A DNA stretch of 64,000 nucleotides from CAMLJR01 sp964631955. Its GTDB lineage: Bacteria > Pseudomonadota > Gammaproteobacteria > Pseudomonadales > CAMLJR01. The stretch lies in assembly GCA_964631955.1 (NCBI GenBank), contig CAZWBA010000001.1:1-64000 (forward strand), in the 5' to 3' direction. Below are positions 6,271 through 14,883 of this stretch, one piece after another. Position 1 is the first letter of the stretch. Each line of letters starts with the position of its first letter. The position numbers and the translations under genes are program-made. The notes under the pieces are model-generated. The model was given only the letters and a program-made list of their open reading frames with translations, was not told where the DNA came from and did no database searches.

Positions 6271-9200
6271 ATGTGGATCGTCAATATTGCGCTGCGCCGT
6301 CCGTATACATTCATTGTTGCGGCGTTATTGATTCTGCTGTCGATGCCCTATGTGCTGAAGCAGATGGCGATCGATATTTTTCCCTCGATCGATATTCCCG
6401 TCGTCGCGGAAATCTGGGACTACGGCGGCCTAACGCCTGCGGAAATGAGCGCGCGCATCACCAATCGGGCCGAACGCGAATTGTCACAGGCCGTCGACGG
6501 TATCGAACATACCGAATCGGTCACTTATAACGGCTTTTCGATCGTCAAAATATTTTTTCAGCCCGGCACCGATATCCGCACCGCGATGAACCAGGTGACG
6601 ATGAGTGTGAATTCCGCGTGGCGTGGCATGCCGCAGGGCGCGCAGCCGGGGCGCGTGCGACCGTATTCGGCGACCGATCTGCCGCTGGTTCAGCTGGGCA
6701 TTTCGAGCCCCACGCTTTCCGATACGGAAATTGGCGATCTTGCCAGCAATGTCGTGCGCCCGATCATCACCAGCAAAAAAGGCGTCACGCTGACGTATCC
6801 GTATGGCTCGAAAGGCCGCCAGGTGGCGGTCGATCTCGATGCCAGCGCGCTGCTCGAAAATAACATCACTCCGGCGGAAGTCGTCACTGCGATGGGCGCG
6901 CAAAATTTAATTCTGCCGACGGGGACGTTGAAAGTCGGCGCGAGCGAATACGATATCGCGCTCAACGGCGCGGTGCCGTCGATCAGCGAAATCGGCGACA
7001 TCCCGATTCGCACCGTCAATGGCCGTACGCTGTTCGTGCGCGACGTGGCCAATGTGCACGATGGCTTTTCGCCCGCGACAACGATCGCACGTCAGAACGG
7101 CGAACGCGGCGTACTCAATTCGGTGCTGAAAGTCGGCGATATTTCCACGCTCGAAGTCGTCGGACACGTCAAGAATTCATTGAAAGAGCTGTACGAAAAA
7201 CTACCGTCCGATATCGATATCAAATTATTTTTCGATCAGTCGCTATTCGTGGAAGCGGCGGTCGGCAATGTTCTGCATGAAGCGCTCATCGCCGCCTCGC
7301 TCACCGCTGCGCTGATTCTGCTGTTTCTCGGCAACTGGCGCAGCACCTGCATCATCGCCATTTCGATTCCGCTATCGATCATGACATCGCTGATCCTGCT
7401 GTATCTGATCGGCGAAACCATCAATCTGATGACGCTCGGCGGGCTTGCGCTGGCCGTCGGTATTCTGGTCGACGATGCCACGGTCGAAATCGAAAATATC
7501 GAGCGCCAGCTCGCGCTCGGCAAAACACCGGTGCGCGCCATTCTCGACGGCGCCGCGGAAATCGCCGTGCCCGCCTTCGTTTCGACGCTGTGTATCTGCA
7601 TCGTGTTTGTGCCGATGTTTTTCCTCTCCGGCGTGGCGCGTTATCTGTTCGTGCCGCTCGCCGAAGCGGTAATTTTCGCCATGCTCGCATCGTACGTTTT
7701 ATCGCGCACGCTGGTGCCGACGCTGGTGATGTATATGCTCAGGGATCACGGCGCACACCAGCCACCCTCGCGCAATGCCTTCGTAATCGCCTGCTCGCGA
7801 ATTCATACGCGCTTCAATTTTCTTTTCGAGAGATTCCGTCATCACTATGTTGCGTTGCTCGCGCTGGTATTGAATCGCCGCAAACGCTTCGCCGCATTAT
7901 TTTTATCCGGCTGTGTTGCATCGCTCGGCATCTATCCATTTCTCGGTCAGGATTTATTTCCAGTCGTGGACACCGGGCAAATGCGTTTGCACCTTCGCGC
8001 ACCTGCCGGTACACGCCTGGAGGAAATGGTGCCGCTGGTCGATCGCATCGAGGCTGCCATTCGCGAACGCATTCCCGCGCATCAGATGGGCGACATGCTC
8101 GACATCGTTGGCGGCCCCTACAGCACCATGAATACGCTGTATGGAAATTCGGGTACTGCTGAAGCTTCCGATTCGGAAATTATGATTTCGATCAAACGCG
8201 GCAGTCTGTTCGATGGAAATAGCGTTACCACTGCGGAAGTCATGGCCGATCTGCGCGCGGAATTGCCGCGCCGGTTCCCCGATATCGAATTTTTCTTCCA
8301 GCCGGCCGATCAGGTGTCGCAAACGCTCAACTTCGGCGTGCCTTCACCCATCGATGTGCAATTCATCGGCGGCAAACCCGAGGAAATTCTTCCGCTGGCC
8401 GCGAAACTCAATAACGCGATGCGCAAAATTCCGGGTGTGGTCGATGCGCATGTCTATCAGCGCTGGACCCGTCCTGCCATTTCGCTGGAAATGAATCGGA
8501 TGCAGTTGCAGCAACTCGGTCTCAACGCACGCAATGTCGCTGAAAATATGCTGATTGCATTGAGCGGCAGCATGCAGACGTCGCCGACGTACTGGCTCAA
8601 TCCCGCGAACGGCAATACTTATAACATCGGTGCGCGCAGCCTCGAAGCGGATCTCGACAGTATCGATGCGCTGCTGCGAATTCCGATCGGTCGCGACAAC
8701 AGCGGCGAGCAGCAATTGCTCGGCAATGTGGTGAGCTATAAACGCACGGCACAGGCATCGGTGGTTTCGCGCTACAACCTCAGCAATATGGTCAATATCC
8801 ACGCGAATATTCAGGGACGCGATCTCGGCGGTGTCAGTCGCGACATCGATAAAGCGTTAGATGAGATTCGCCCGCTGTTGCCACGCGGTGTCGATCTGAA
8901 AGTGCGCGGACAGATCGAAACGCTGCGCAGTTCTTTTTATGGACTCGGCGTCGGCATCGCGGTCGCCATCGTGCTCGTGTATTTTCTCGTCGTCATCAAT
9001 TTCCAGTCATGGCTCGACCCGCTCATCATCATCAGCGCGCTGCCCGCCGCGCTCGCCGGCATCGGCTGGTTACTCTTTTTCTGCGGCACCACGCTCAGCG
9101 TTCCTGCATTGACCGGAACCATCATGACCATGGGTGTCGCCACCGCCAACAGCATTCTGCTGGTTTCGTTCGCGCGCACGCGGCTGCGCGAAGGCGTGCC

Positions 9201-9486
9201 GCCGCTGACGGCAGCGATCGAAGCGGCGTCGACCCGGCTGCGTCCGGTATTGATGACGGCGATGGCGATGATTGCAGGCATGCTGCCGATGGCGATCGGC
9301 TATGGTGCCGGCGCCGAGCAGAATGCGCCGCTTGGTCAGGCTGTTATCGGCGGGCTTTTATTCGCGACGGTTTCGACATTATTTTTCGTGCCCGTCGTGT
9401 TTGCGATCTTTCATCAATGGCTGCAGCAGCGCGACAGGCAGAATCACGATGCATTTTTCAGTGGACAGGCTTCCATCAGCGGCTGA
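6271..9486 (+). CDS. RND-family efflux pump inner-membrane permease
   Basis: The 1071-residue protein has the AcrB-like layout: a helix at residues 10-30, a large periplasmic loop, helices 2-6, a second periplasmic loop, and helices 8-12. The proton-relay acids are in LAVGILVDDATVEIENIE (helix 4, about residues 395-412), and the helix 10-12 region contains TGTIMTMGVATANSILLVSFARTR. It opens with FPSIDIPVV and later has GTDIRTAMNQV, as in drug/metabolite exporters. It would drive proton-coupled export of small molecules from the inner membrane/periplasm through the adaptor and outer-membrane factor encoded just downstream. The substrate cannot be deduced. No strong ribosome binding site precedes the ATG. 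It diverges from tonB across a 467-base region carrying a palindromic operator candidate. Confidence 0.92.
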   Translation: MWIVNIALRRPYTFIVAALLILLSMPYVLKQMAIDIFPSIDIPVVAEIWDYGGLTPAEMSARITNRAERELSQAVDGIEHTESVTYNGFSIVKIFFQPGTDIRTAMNQVTMSVNSAWRGMPQGAQPGRVRPYSATDLPLVQLGISSPTLSDTEIGDLASNVVRPIITSKKGVTLTYPYGSKGRQVAVDLDASALLENNITPAEVVTAMGAQNLILPTGTLKVGASEYDIALNGAVPSISEIGDIPIRTVNGRTLFVRDVANVHDGFSPATTIARQNGERGVLNSVLKVGDISTLEVVGHVKNSLKELYEKLPSDIDIKLFFDQSLFVEAAVGNVLHEALIAASLTAALILLFLGNWRSTCIIAISIPLSIMTSLILLYLIGETINLMTLGGLALAVGILVDDATVEIENIERQLALGKTPVRAILDGAAEIAVPAFVSTLCICIVFVPMFFLSGVARYLFVPLAEAVIFAMLASYVLSRTLVPTLVMYMLRDHGAHQPPSRNAFVIACSRIHTRFNFLFERFRHHYVALLALVLNRRKRFAALFLSGCVASLGIYPFLGQDLFPVVDTGQMRLHLRAPAGTRLEEMVPLVDRIEAAIRERIPAHQMGDMLDIVGGPYSTMNTLYGNSGTAEASDSEIMISIKRGSLFDGNSVTTAEVMADLRAELPRRFPDIEFFFQPADQVSQTLNFGVPSPIDVQFIGGKPEEILPLAAKLNNAMRKIPGVVDAHVYQRWTRPAISLEMNRMQLQQLGLNARNVAENMLIALSGSMQTSPTYWLNPANGNTYNIGARSLEADLDSIDALLRIPIGRDNSGEQQLLGNVVSYKRTAQASVVSRYNLSNMVNIHANIQGRDLGGVSRDIDKALDEIRPLLPRGVDLKVRGQIETLRSSFYGLGVGIAVAIVLVYFLVVINFQSWLDPLIIISALPAALAGIGWLLFFCGTTLSVPALTGTIMTMGVATANSILLVSFARTRLREGVPPLTAAIEAASTRLRPVLMTAMAMIAGMLPMAIGYGAGAEQNAPLGQAVIGGLLFATVSTLFFVPVVFAIFHQWLQQRDRQNHDAFFSGQASISG

Positions 9487-9531
9487 TTCGAAATGATTGA
9501 TGATCGAAAAAACGGACGGGCCTCCGATCAA

Positions 9532-9629
9532 GTCATTCCCGCGCAAGCGCGAATCCAGACAGCTTCGGGAAATAGGGACTCCGCCTTGCGGGAATGACGA
9601 AGCCAGGACTTAAGCAGAGATTCCCTGAC
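9532..9629. repeat. REP-like inverted pair plus ~70-base repeat, copy 1
   Basis: GTCATTCCCGC at 9532-9542 is repeated in inverted orientation as GCGGGAATGAC near 9588-9598. The right half (9561-9629) aligns over about 70 bases with 11126-11196: shared blocks are AGCTT, GGACTCC, CGGGA-TGACGA, GGACTT and GAGATTCC. The element fills the gap between the permease and adaptor genes. Confidence 0.7.
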
Positions 9630-9670
9630 GACATTGTCAATTGTTGAACCCTTAACGGACGAAACGCTTC

Positions 9671-11095
9671 ATGAGCAATTTACACATACGTGCCCTGGAT
9701 ACGTCGGTGGATCCGGATGCTGCCGTCGGCTTGGATACCGCAGTCGAATCGGGTCGATCATCCGATCACATCGAGCCGCTGCATCCGGTCGATACCGCGA
9801 TTGCTGCCGGACATCTGCACACAGGTGATGCCGGCGTGCAGGCTGGGCCCACCACCAGCGCTCTCGACAATCCGCATGCTCGTCGTCTGCGCCGCAACGT
9901 CGCCATTGCCATCGCCGGTTTATTTACAGTGGGCGTCGGTCTGCGTGTCGTCGCCAACGTCAGCGAAACGAACGCACTGGTCGCCACTACCAATGCCGCA
10001 CTCGAACGCACGGTGATGATTACGCATGCGAAACCCGGCGCATTGAAACGCGCGCTGGTTTTGCCGACGACGCTGCGCGGCAATAGTGAAACCGCCATCG
10101 TTGCACGCAGTAATGGCTATGTGGTTTCCATCAAAAAAGATATCGGCGACAGCGTGAAACAGGGCGAGGTGCTCGCGACCATTTCAGCGCCGGAGCAGGA
10201 TCAGGAATTACTGCAGGCACAGGCGAATTACACGCAGGCAAAAGAGCGCGCCGAACTCGCACAGCTCACTGCTGATCGCTACGAATCGCTGCGCCTGAAA
10301 GACGGCATCACCCAGCACGAACTCGAAGAAAAACGCAGCGAGCTGCGTCAGACGCGCGCCAATCTCGCAGCGGCGCAGGCCGAGGTGAACCGGCTCGATC
10401 AATTGCGCGGCCTGCGCAGCATCGTGGCACCGTTCTCCGGTGTTATCACGCATCGTAGCGTCGATATCGGCGATCTCGTCACCGCAGGCAATAAGGAATT
10501 ATTCGGCATGACGCAAATCGATCCGCTCAAACTGACCATCCGGGTTCCGCAGTCGAATGCCGGTCAGATAAAAATCGGGCAGACCGTCAAGGTCGAGCTC
10601 AACGAGCATCAGCATGAAATCTTCGATGCGAAGGTCGATCGCGTCGCGGGTGGCATCGATACGCAAACACGCTCGCGTCAGGTCGATCTGATATTGCCCA
10701 ATGCAGAAGGAAAACTGCTGCCGGGCGCGTATGCCGAAGTCAATATCGAACTCGCGAACGGTATCGAGGCCCTGATCGCGCCATCGAGCGTACTGATTTC
10801 AACGTCGAATGGTTTTCGGGTTGCCGTGGTCGACAAGGAAAACCGCATCGCTTTTCGCGAAATCAAAACCGGCCGTGATCTGGGCCGCGAGATCGAAGTG
10901 CTCACAGGCATCGAGCCGGACGATACGCTCGTCGTCAGCCCCTCGGATTTACTGGTCGACGGCGAAATCGTTAAAACCGTCGCGTGGGAGCCAAAGAAAA
11001 GAGATAGAGAGGGAAAAGGTGACGATAAAAAAACGGCAAAACAATCCGAATCCGGCAATAAAAAAGAAGAAGCAAAAGCGCTGACACAATCATGA
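9671..11095 (+). CDS. RND efflux periplasmic adaptor (membrane fusion protein)
   Basis: The 474-residue protein has a long hydrophilic N-terminus (about 75 residues), one membrane anchor (VAIAIAGLFTVGVGLRVVANV, about 75-97), a first biotinyl-lipoyl half (IVARSNGYVVSIKKDIGDSVKQGEVLATI), an alpha-helical hairpin (residues 180-250), the second lipoyl half (RSIVAPFSGVITHRSVDIGDLV) and beta-barrel domains (PLKLTIRVPQSNAGQIKIGQTVKV). This is the classic HlyD/AcrA adaptor order. It bridges the permease and outer-membrane factor. The C-terminus is a Lys/Glu-rich tail of about 30 residues. The ATG at 9671 has only a weak ribosome binding site. The stop overlaps the ATG of the next gene (ATGA), indicating coupling. 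The long cytosolic N-terminus before the anchor is unusual; an internal start cannot be excluded. Confidence 0.9.
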   Translation: MSNLHIRALDTSVDPDAAVGLDTAVESGRSSDHIEPLHPVDTAIAAGHLHTGDAGVQAGPTTSALDNPHARRLRRNVAIAIAGLFTVGVGLRVVANVSETNALVATTNAALERTVMITHAKPGALKRALVLPTTLRGNSETAIVARSNGYVVSIKKDIGDSVKQGEVLATISAPEQDQELLQAQANYTQAKERAELAQLTADRYESLRLKDGITQHELEEKRSELRQTRANLAAAQAEVNRLDQLRGLRSIVAPFSGVITHRSVDIGDLVTAGNKELFGMTQIDPLKLTIRVPQSNAGQIKIGQTVKVELNEHQHEIFDAKVDRVAGGIDTQTRSRQVDLILPNAEGKLLPGAYAEVNIELANGIEALIAPSSVLISTSNGFRVAVVDKENRIAFREIKTGRDLGREIEVLTGIEPDDTLVVSPSDLLVDGEIVKTVAWEPKKRDREGKGDDKKTAKQSESGNKKEEAKALTQS

Positions 11096-12648
11096 AAAAC
11101 TTCTTGCGCAGGCAGCAACCCAGAGAGCTTGGAGAAGTATGGACTCCCGTCTTCACGGGAGTGACGAGGTCGGGACTTCATCGGAGATTCCTTAAAGAGG
11201 GAAACTTTCGCGCAACGATCAGCTTGCTGATAGTTGCCAGCGCCATTGCCGGCTGCGCCGTGGGGCCGGATTACGAGCGCCCCGTCGTTACATCGCCCAT
11301 GCAATGGAGCGAACACAGCGGCCACGATACGTGGACAATCGGCGCGCCCGCCGACGCGCAGGTAAAAGGTGAATGGTGGCGGATTTTTAACGACGCGCAA
11401 TTAAACGCATTACAGGAACAGGCGCAGCTCGGTAATTTGCCTCTGCAGGCTGCCGTCGCCCGTCTCGATCAGGCACGTGCATTGACACAAGTTGCGCGCT
11501 CTTCTTTATTCCCCACAGTCGATCTCGAAGCACAACGCACTCGTAACCGTACATCGGCGAACCGTGCGAACAATGGCACTACCAACAATGTCACATCGAC
11601 ATTACGCGATAACAATACAATCGCCGCCACGGTGAATTACGAAATCGATTTATTCGGTCGCGCGCGCCGTAGTAATGAAGCGAGTATCGCCAGCACCGAA
11701 CAAGTCGCAGCCGATCTCGAAAATATCAAATTGCTGTTATCGGCCGATGTCGCCGCCAATTATTTTGAGTTGCGCGCACTCACTGCCGAATTGGGTGTAC
11801 TCGACGAATCGATTGCAGCGCAAGCGGGTATCCTCGACATTGTTCGCAATCGTTACGCCGACGGCGCCGCCACGGGTATCGATCTCGCGCAGCAAGAATT
11901 GATCGTGGCGAACAACCGCGAGCAGCGCGAATTGTTGTTACAGCAATACGAGCAACAACGTCACGCGCTGACGACGCTACTCGGAATTTCCGTCGACGCT
12001 TTGAAAATCGATATCGCGCCGCTACAAGGCGATTTACCTGCGGTTCCTCTCGCGCTACCAAGCGACCTGTTACAACGCCGTCCCGATATCGCCAGCGCGG
12101 AACGCGCTGTAGCACAAGCCAATGCGCAAATCGGCGTTGCAAAGGCAGCATGGTTTCCCGCGCTGAGTATTTCGGCACGCGATGGTTTCGAAAGCGCGTC
12201 GTTCAGCCAATTATTCGAATCGCCAAGTGTCGCATGGTCGGTTGGCGCGGCAGTGACGCAAACCGTATTTGATGCCGGCGCCACTTCTGCGCGTGTGGAT
12301 TTTGCACGAGCAAGACACCGTGAAACCATTGCTAACTACCGCTCGACAGTATTGTCAGCCTGGCGTGAAGTCGAAGATGGATTATCGAGCGCTCGCACAC
12401 TTTCCGCCGCACAAAGCAACGCAAAACAAGCCCGCGCCGCCGCATTGAAAATCGCCGATATCACCGATGACCGTTACCAAGCCGGTCTTTCCTCAGCCAT
12501 CGAACGCTACGTCGCAAGACAAGCTGCATTGAATGCGCAACGCGAGGAAGTACAAGTAAATGCGCAGCAGTGGAGAAATGCGGTCGTGTTAATCAAGGCG
12601 CTCGGTGGTGGGTGGGAAGGAGAAGCGGTTGCCGCGACCAACAAATAA
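11092..12648 (+). CDS. NodT-type RND outer-membrane factor lipoprotein
   Basis: The protein has two OEP (TolC-like) repeats. Recognisable parts are the lipobox SAIAGC followed by AVGPDYERPV, then GEWWRIFNDAQLNAL, SSLFPTVDLEAQRTRN, NYEIDLFGRARRS, DLLQRRPDIASAERAVAQANAQIGVAKAAWFPALS and FDAGATSARVDFARA. It forms the outer-membrane exit duct of the pump. As read from the ATG at 11092, which overlaps the adaptor stop, the protein has 518 residues, but residues 13-35 are encoded by a palindromic repeat (11126-11196). That leaves about 55 residues before the lipidated Cys, far longer than a normal lipoprotein signal. A GTG at 11161 or a later start would give a normal signal peptide. The function call is secure; the start is not. 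Confidence 0.9.
   Translation: MKNFLRRQQPRELGEVWTPVFTGVTRSGLHRRFLKEGNFRATISLLIVASAIAGCAVGPDYERPVVTSPMQWSEHSGHDTWTIGAPADAQVKGEWWRIFNDAQLNALQEQAQLGNLPLQAAVARLDQARALTQVARSSLFPTVDLEAQRTRNRTSANRANNGTTNNVTSTLRDNNTIAATVNYEIDLFGRARRSNEASIASTEQVAADLENIKLLLSADVAANYFELRALTAELGVLDESIAAQAGILDIVRNRYADGAATGIDLAQQELIVANNREQRELLLQQYEQQRHALTTLLGISVDALKIDIAPLQGDLPAVPLALPSDLLQRRPDIASAERAVAQANAQIGVAKAAWFPALSISARDGFESASFSQLFESPSVAWSVGAAVTQTVFDAGATSARVDFARARHRETIANYRSTVLSAWREVEDGLSSARTLSAAQSNAKQARAAALKIADITDDRYQAGLSSAIERYVARQAALNAQREEVQVNAQQWRNAVVLIKALGGGWEGEAVAATNK
11126..11196. repeat. ~70-base repeat, copy 2, inside the 5' end of the outer-membrane factor gene
   Basis: Related to 9561-9629. Its core is an 8-bp hairpin, ACTCCCGT-CTTC-ACGGGAGT (11143-11162). 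The reading frame of the outer-membrane factor passes through it without a stop. Confidence 0.65.
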
Positions 12649-12691
12649 ACTCGAACAACGACTTAGAATTAGAAAACCCACCTAACATAGT

Positions 12692-12727
12692 GGTGCAATA
12701 CATTAAATTATTGCGCCCTATTTTTTT
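12692..12727 (+). terminator. Intrinsic terminator of the RND operon
   Basis: GGTGCAATA (12692-12700), an 8-base loop and TATTGCGCC (12709-12717) form a 9-bp stem (one G-U pair), followed by CTA and seven T residues at 12721-12727 on the plus strand. It lies 44 bases after the outer-membrane factor stop and abuts the stop of the convergent GST gene. Confidence 0.75.
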
Positions 12728-13434
12728 GCGCGATTAACTGTATGTGCTCCCTGCCCGAATAAAACCTTGCGCTCTTCATCGTTGAGCGGCGCGCCCTGCT
12801 TTGGATTGATCTTCTGGACAAAATCGTAAGCACGGATTGTTGCGGGGCGTTGAGCGATGGTTTCGAACCAGCGTTTTAAATGCGGAAAATCGTCGATATT
12901 TTGCGATTGCGCCTGATGCGGGACGATCCAGGGGTAGGACGCCATATCGGCAATTGAATATTCGCTGCCGCCGATAAATTCGCGATCACGTAAATGCTTG
13001 TTGAGCACCGCATATAAGCGCGCGGTTTCACCGACATAGCGGTCGATAGCGTAAGTAATTTTCTCGACCGAATAACCTTTGAAATGATGATTCTGTCCCG
13101 CCATTGGCCCTAACCCGCCGACTTGCCAGAACAACCACGACAACACGGTTTGCCGACCGCGTATCTCGCCCGGTAGGAACTGACCACTTTTCTCCGCGAG
13201 GTACAACAAAATCGCGCCCGATTCGAAAATCGAGATCGGCTCGCCGCCATCGACAGGAGCGCGATCCACAATTGCAGGCATGCGGTTATTCGGTGATATG
13301 CGCAGAAAATCAGGCGCGAACTGCTCGCCTTTGCCGAGGTTGATCGGATGGATTTTATAAGGCAGCCCGGACTCTTCGAGAAAGAGCGTAATTTTGTGTC
13401 CGTTCGGCGTTGTCCAATAATACAAATCGATCAT
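12718..13434 (-). CDS. Glutathione S-transferase, YfcG/Nu-class-like
   Basis: The protein of about 238 residues starts MIDLYYWTTPNGHKITLFLEE, matching disulfide-bond oxidoreductases of the YfcG/YghU group: the TPNGxK motif replaces the usual catalytic Ser/Tyr/Cys. Later features are FLRISPNNRMPAIVD (cis-Pro loop), SIFESGAILLYLAEK (glutathione gamma-Glu site), the inserted GGLGPMAGQNHHF segment and EFIGGSEYSIADMASYPW (N-capping box). Relatives bind glutathione and reduce disulfides or peroxides in the cytoplasm. The start at 13434 is chosen because GGAG lies six bases upstream; an upstream in-frame start at 13470 lacks this. It is convergent with the RND operon. Confidence 0.9.
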   Translation of the reverse strand: MIDLYYWTTPNGHKITLFLEESGLPYKIHPINLGKGEQFAPDFLRISPNNRMPAIVDRAPVDGGEPISIFESGAILLYLAEKSGQFLPGEIRGRQTVLSWLFWQVGGLGPMAGQNHHFKGYSVEKITYAIDRYVGETARLYAVLNKHLRDREFIGGSEYSIADMASYPWIVPHQAQSQNIDDFPHLKRWFETIAQRPATIRAYDFVQKINPKQGAPLNDEERKVLFGQGAHTVNRAKK

Positions 13435-13475
13435 GGTTATCTCCGCATCGCGCACACCCAGCGTAAACACTAAAA

Positions 13476-13949
13476 TTATGGCTTTGGTAATCGGGATATT
13501 ACTTTATCTTTGGCGGCTTGGAGCACAGCCTTGATATCGGAAAATTGAGTACTCGGATGGTTGTTGAACCCCATTAGACGATGAGTGTATTTATGATCGC
13601 TTCCAACTTTATCCTCGACTGCAAACCTTACCTCTTGCAGAGCCGGGCGTCGATGATCGTATTTACCGAGAACATTAATACTCGCTCTATGCAATACACA
13701 AAAAAGGCTGCGCTTTCCAGCGCTCTCATCGTCTTCGCATTCGCGATCGTCGGATCTGTTCCAGGTTGACTCATCATTTAGCAATTCATCCGCCCGACTC
13801 AATATACGCACATCTTCTTCACTAACTGCTTGATCGCGCTTTTCAAGCTCCGCAGTCGATGGCGTTAGCGTGGTGTCATTTTTCGAACAGGAGATCATAG
13901 AAAAAGAAATCAATAGGCAAGCGATTCTGATAAATCTTTGGTGATTCAT
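13476..13949 (-). CDS. Hypothetical lipoprotein
   Basis: This 157-residue protein begins with a lipoprotein signal: basic MNHQRFIR, hydrophobic IACLLISF, and lipobox SMISC with Cys21. It has an excellent AGGAGG ribosome binding site. The mature part is polar, with three further cysteines (in the acidic RECEDDE region and near FCVLHR) that could form disulfides, and the segment PALQEVRFAVEDKVGSDHKYTHRLMGF. I do not recognise the family. It would be anchored to the outer or inner membrane on the periplasmic side. It lies 41 bases upstream of the GST gene on the same strand, so they may be co-transcribed. Confidence 0.7.
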   Translation of the reverse strand: MNHQRFIRIACLLISFSMISCSKNDTTLTPSTAELEKRDQAVSEEDVRILSRADELLNDESTWNRSDDRECEDDESAGKRSLFCVLHRASINVLGKYDHRRPALQEVRFAVEDKVGSDHKYTHRLMGFNNHPSTQFSDIKAVLQAAKDKVISRLPKP

Positions 13950-13991
13950 AAAGAACCTCCTACACAGTCAGAGAATTCTTCCAAGACACTT

Positions 13992-14186
13992 TTATACGAG
14001 CTTTATTTTTTTGCTACGGCGCCGTCTTATTACAAGAATCGCTTCAAATAGAAATGCAATCAAAATAATTCCGAGAGAACCCGTGCTCACTCCGACAGCA
14101 AAACCGATCGCAGCGAAAACACATGCAATAGTTATCCAACTGAAGCGAACTGCCAAATCCTTCTGAAAAAAATCGATAAATGTCAA
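13992..14186 (-). CDS. Small hypothetical two-helix membrane protein
   Basis: The possible protein of 64 residues has two hydrophobic segments (WITIACVFAAIGFAVGV, residues 17-33, and LGIILIAFLFEAILVI, 38-53) and a basic tail RRRRSKKIK, so the C-terminus would stay in the cytoplasm. The only long start is a TTG at 14186 without a good ribosome binding site, placed right after the terminator at 14189-14217. It may be real or a chance frame; the positive-inside tail favours a real membrane peptide. Confidence 0.4.
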   Translation of the reverse strand: MTFIDFFQKDLAVRFSWITIACVFAAIGFAVGVSTGSLGIILIAFLFEAILVIRRRRSKKIKLV

Positions 14187-14188
14187 AA

Positions 14189-14217
14189 AAAATAGGGCGC
14201 TAATTGCGCCCTATTTT
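14189..14217 (-). terminator. Intrinsic terminator after the thioredoxin-like gene
   Basis: A perfect 12-bp stem, AAAATAGGGCGC / GCGCCCTATTTT, with a 5-base loop (TAATT) lies 10 bases beyond the stop of the minus-strand thioredoxin-like gene. On the minus strand it is followed by TTTTTTTGACA. It is symmetrical enough to work in both directions. Confidence 0.8.
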
Positions 14218-14227
14218 CTGCCTCAAA

Positions 14228-14860
14228 TCAGGCTTGGTATTTCACAGAACAACCATAAGGTTTGGTGCTTGGGTTGGAAACTTTCTTGCCCGCAGCGATC
14301 TCCTTCAGCGCGTTGCGTACATAGTTGTCTGCTTTCGGAATGTCGCCTTGATCCGGTGACGCGATGCTGTCGATACCGCCTTTATAAACGAGCTGGCCTT
14401 TCGCATCGACGATGTAGAGATGCGGTGTGGTTTGTGCGCCGTAGGCTTTGCCAATTTTTCCATCGGAATCGAGCACAACACCGGCTGGTTTCGCGTCGCG
14501 GAATTGATTCAATTTAAGCGCAGTTGCGCCATCGACATGCCCTTGCGCACCCGGTGCCGACGAAATCACCTGCAACCAGACCACACCCTGAGCCGTAGCT
14601 TCATCCTGAAGCTTCTGAATATTGTTGCTTTCGTAATGTTTTTTGACGAATGGGCAATCGGCGTTGGTCCACTCTAACACCACGGTTTTGCCGCGATACG
14701 ATTCGAGGTTGATGGTTTTTCCATCTGCGCCCGTTGCGGAAAATGTCGGTGCCGGTTTATCGATTTCCGCAGCCGCAAATGCCACCAGCGGCGCCAGTGT
14801 AAGCGTTGCGGCGAGCAGCGATCGATTGACCAGTTTATGCAATTTAGTGGTTTGCAACAT
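14228..14860 (-). CDS. Periplasmic thioredoxin-like (AhpC/TSA-fold) protein
   Basis: This 210-residue protein has a signal peptide (hydrophobic 14-30, cleavage near VAFAAA). The fold is thioredoxin/peroxiredoxin-like: KPAPTFSATGADGKTINLESYRGKTVVLEWTNADCPFVKKHY, then TTPHLYIVDAKGQLVYKGGID with the cis-Pro. Cys69 in NADCPFVKKHY stands where a CxxC redox motif would begin, but the second Cys of CxxC is missing (CPFV). A second Cys lies near the C-terminus (Cys204, PYGCSVKY), in a tail common to this subfamily. It is probably a periplasmic redox or peroxidase-like protein reduced by the DsbD/ScsB-like protein encoded just upstream (24 bases, same strand). The start has a good GGAG. Exact substrate unknown. 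Confidence 0.87.
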   Translation of the reverse strand: MLQTTKLHKLVNRSLLAATLTLAPLVAFAAAEIDKPAPTFSATGADGKTINLESYRGKTVVLEWTNADCPFVKKHYESNNIQKLQDEATAQGVVWLQVISSAPGAQGHVDGATALKLNQFRDAKPAGVVLDSDGKIGKAYGAQTTPHLYIVDAKGQLVYKGGIDSIASPDQGDIPKADNYVRNALKEIAAGKKVSNPSTKPYGCSVKYQA

Positions 14861-14883
14861 AACGGTTCTCCTTTGCAGTTAAG

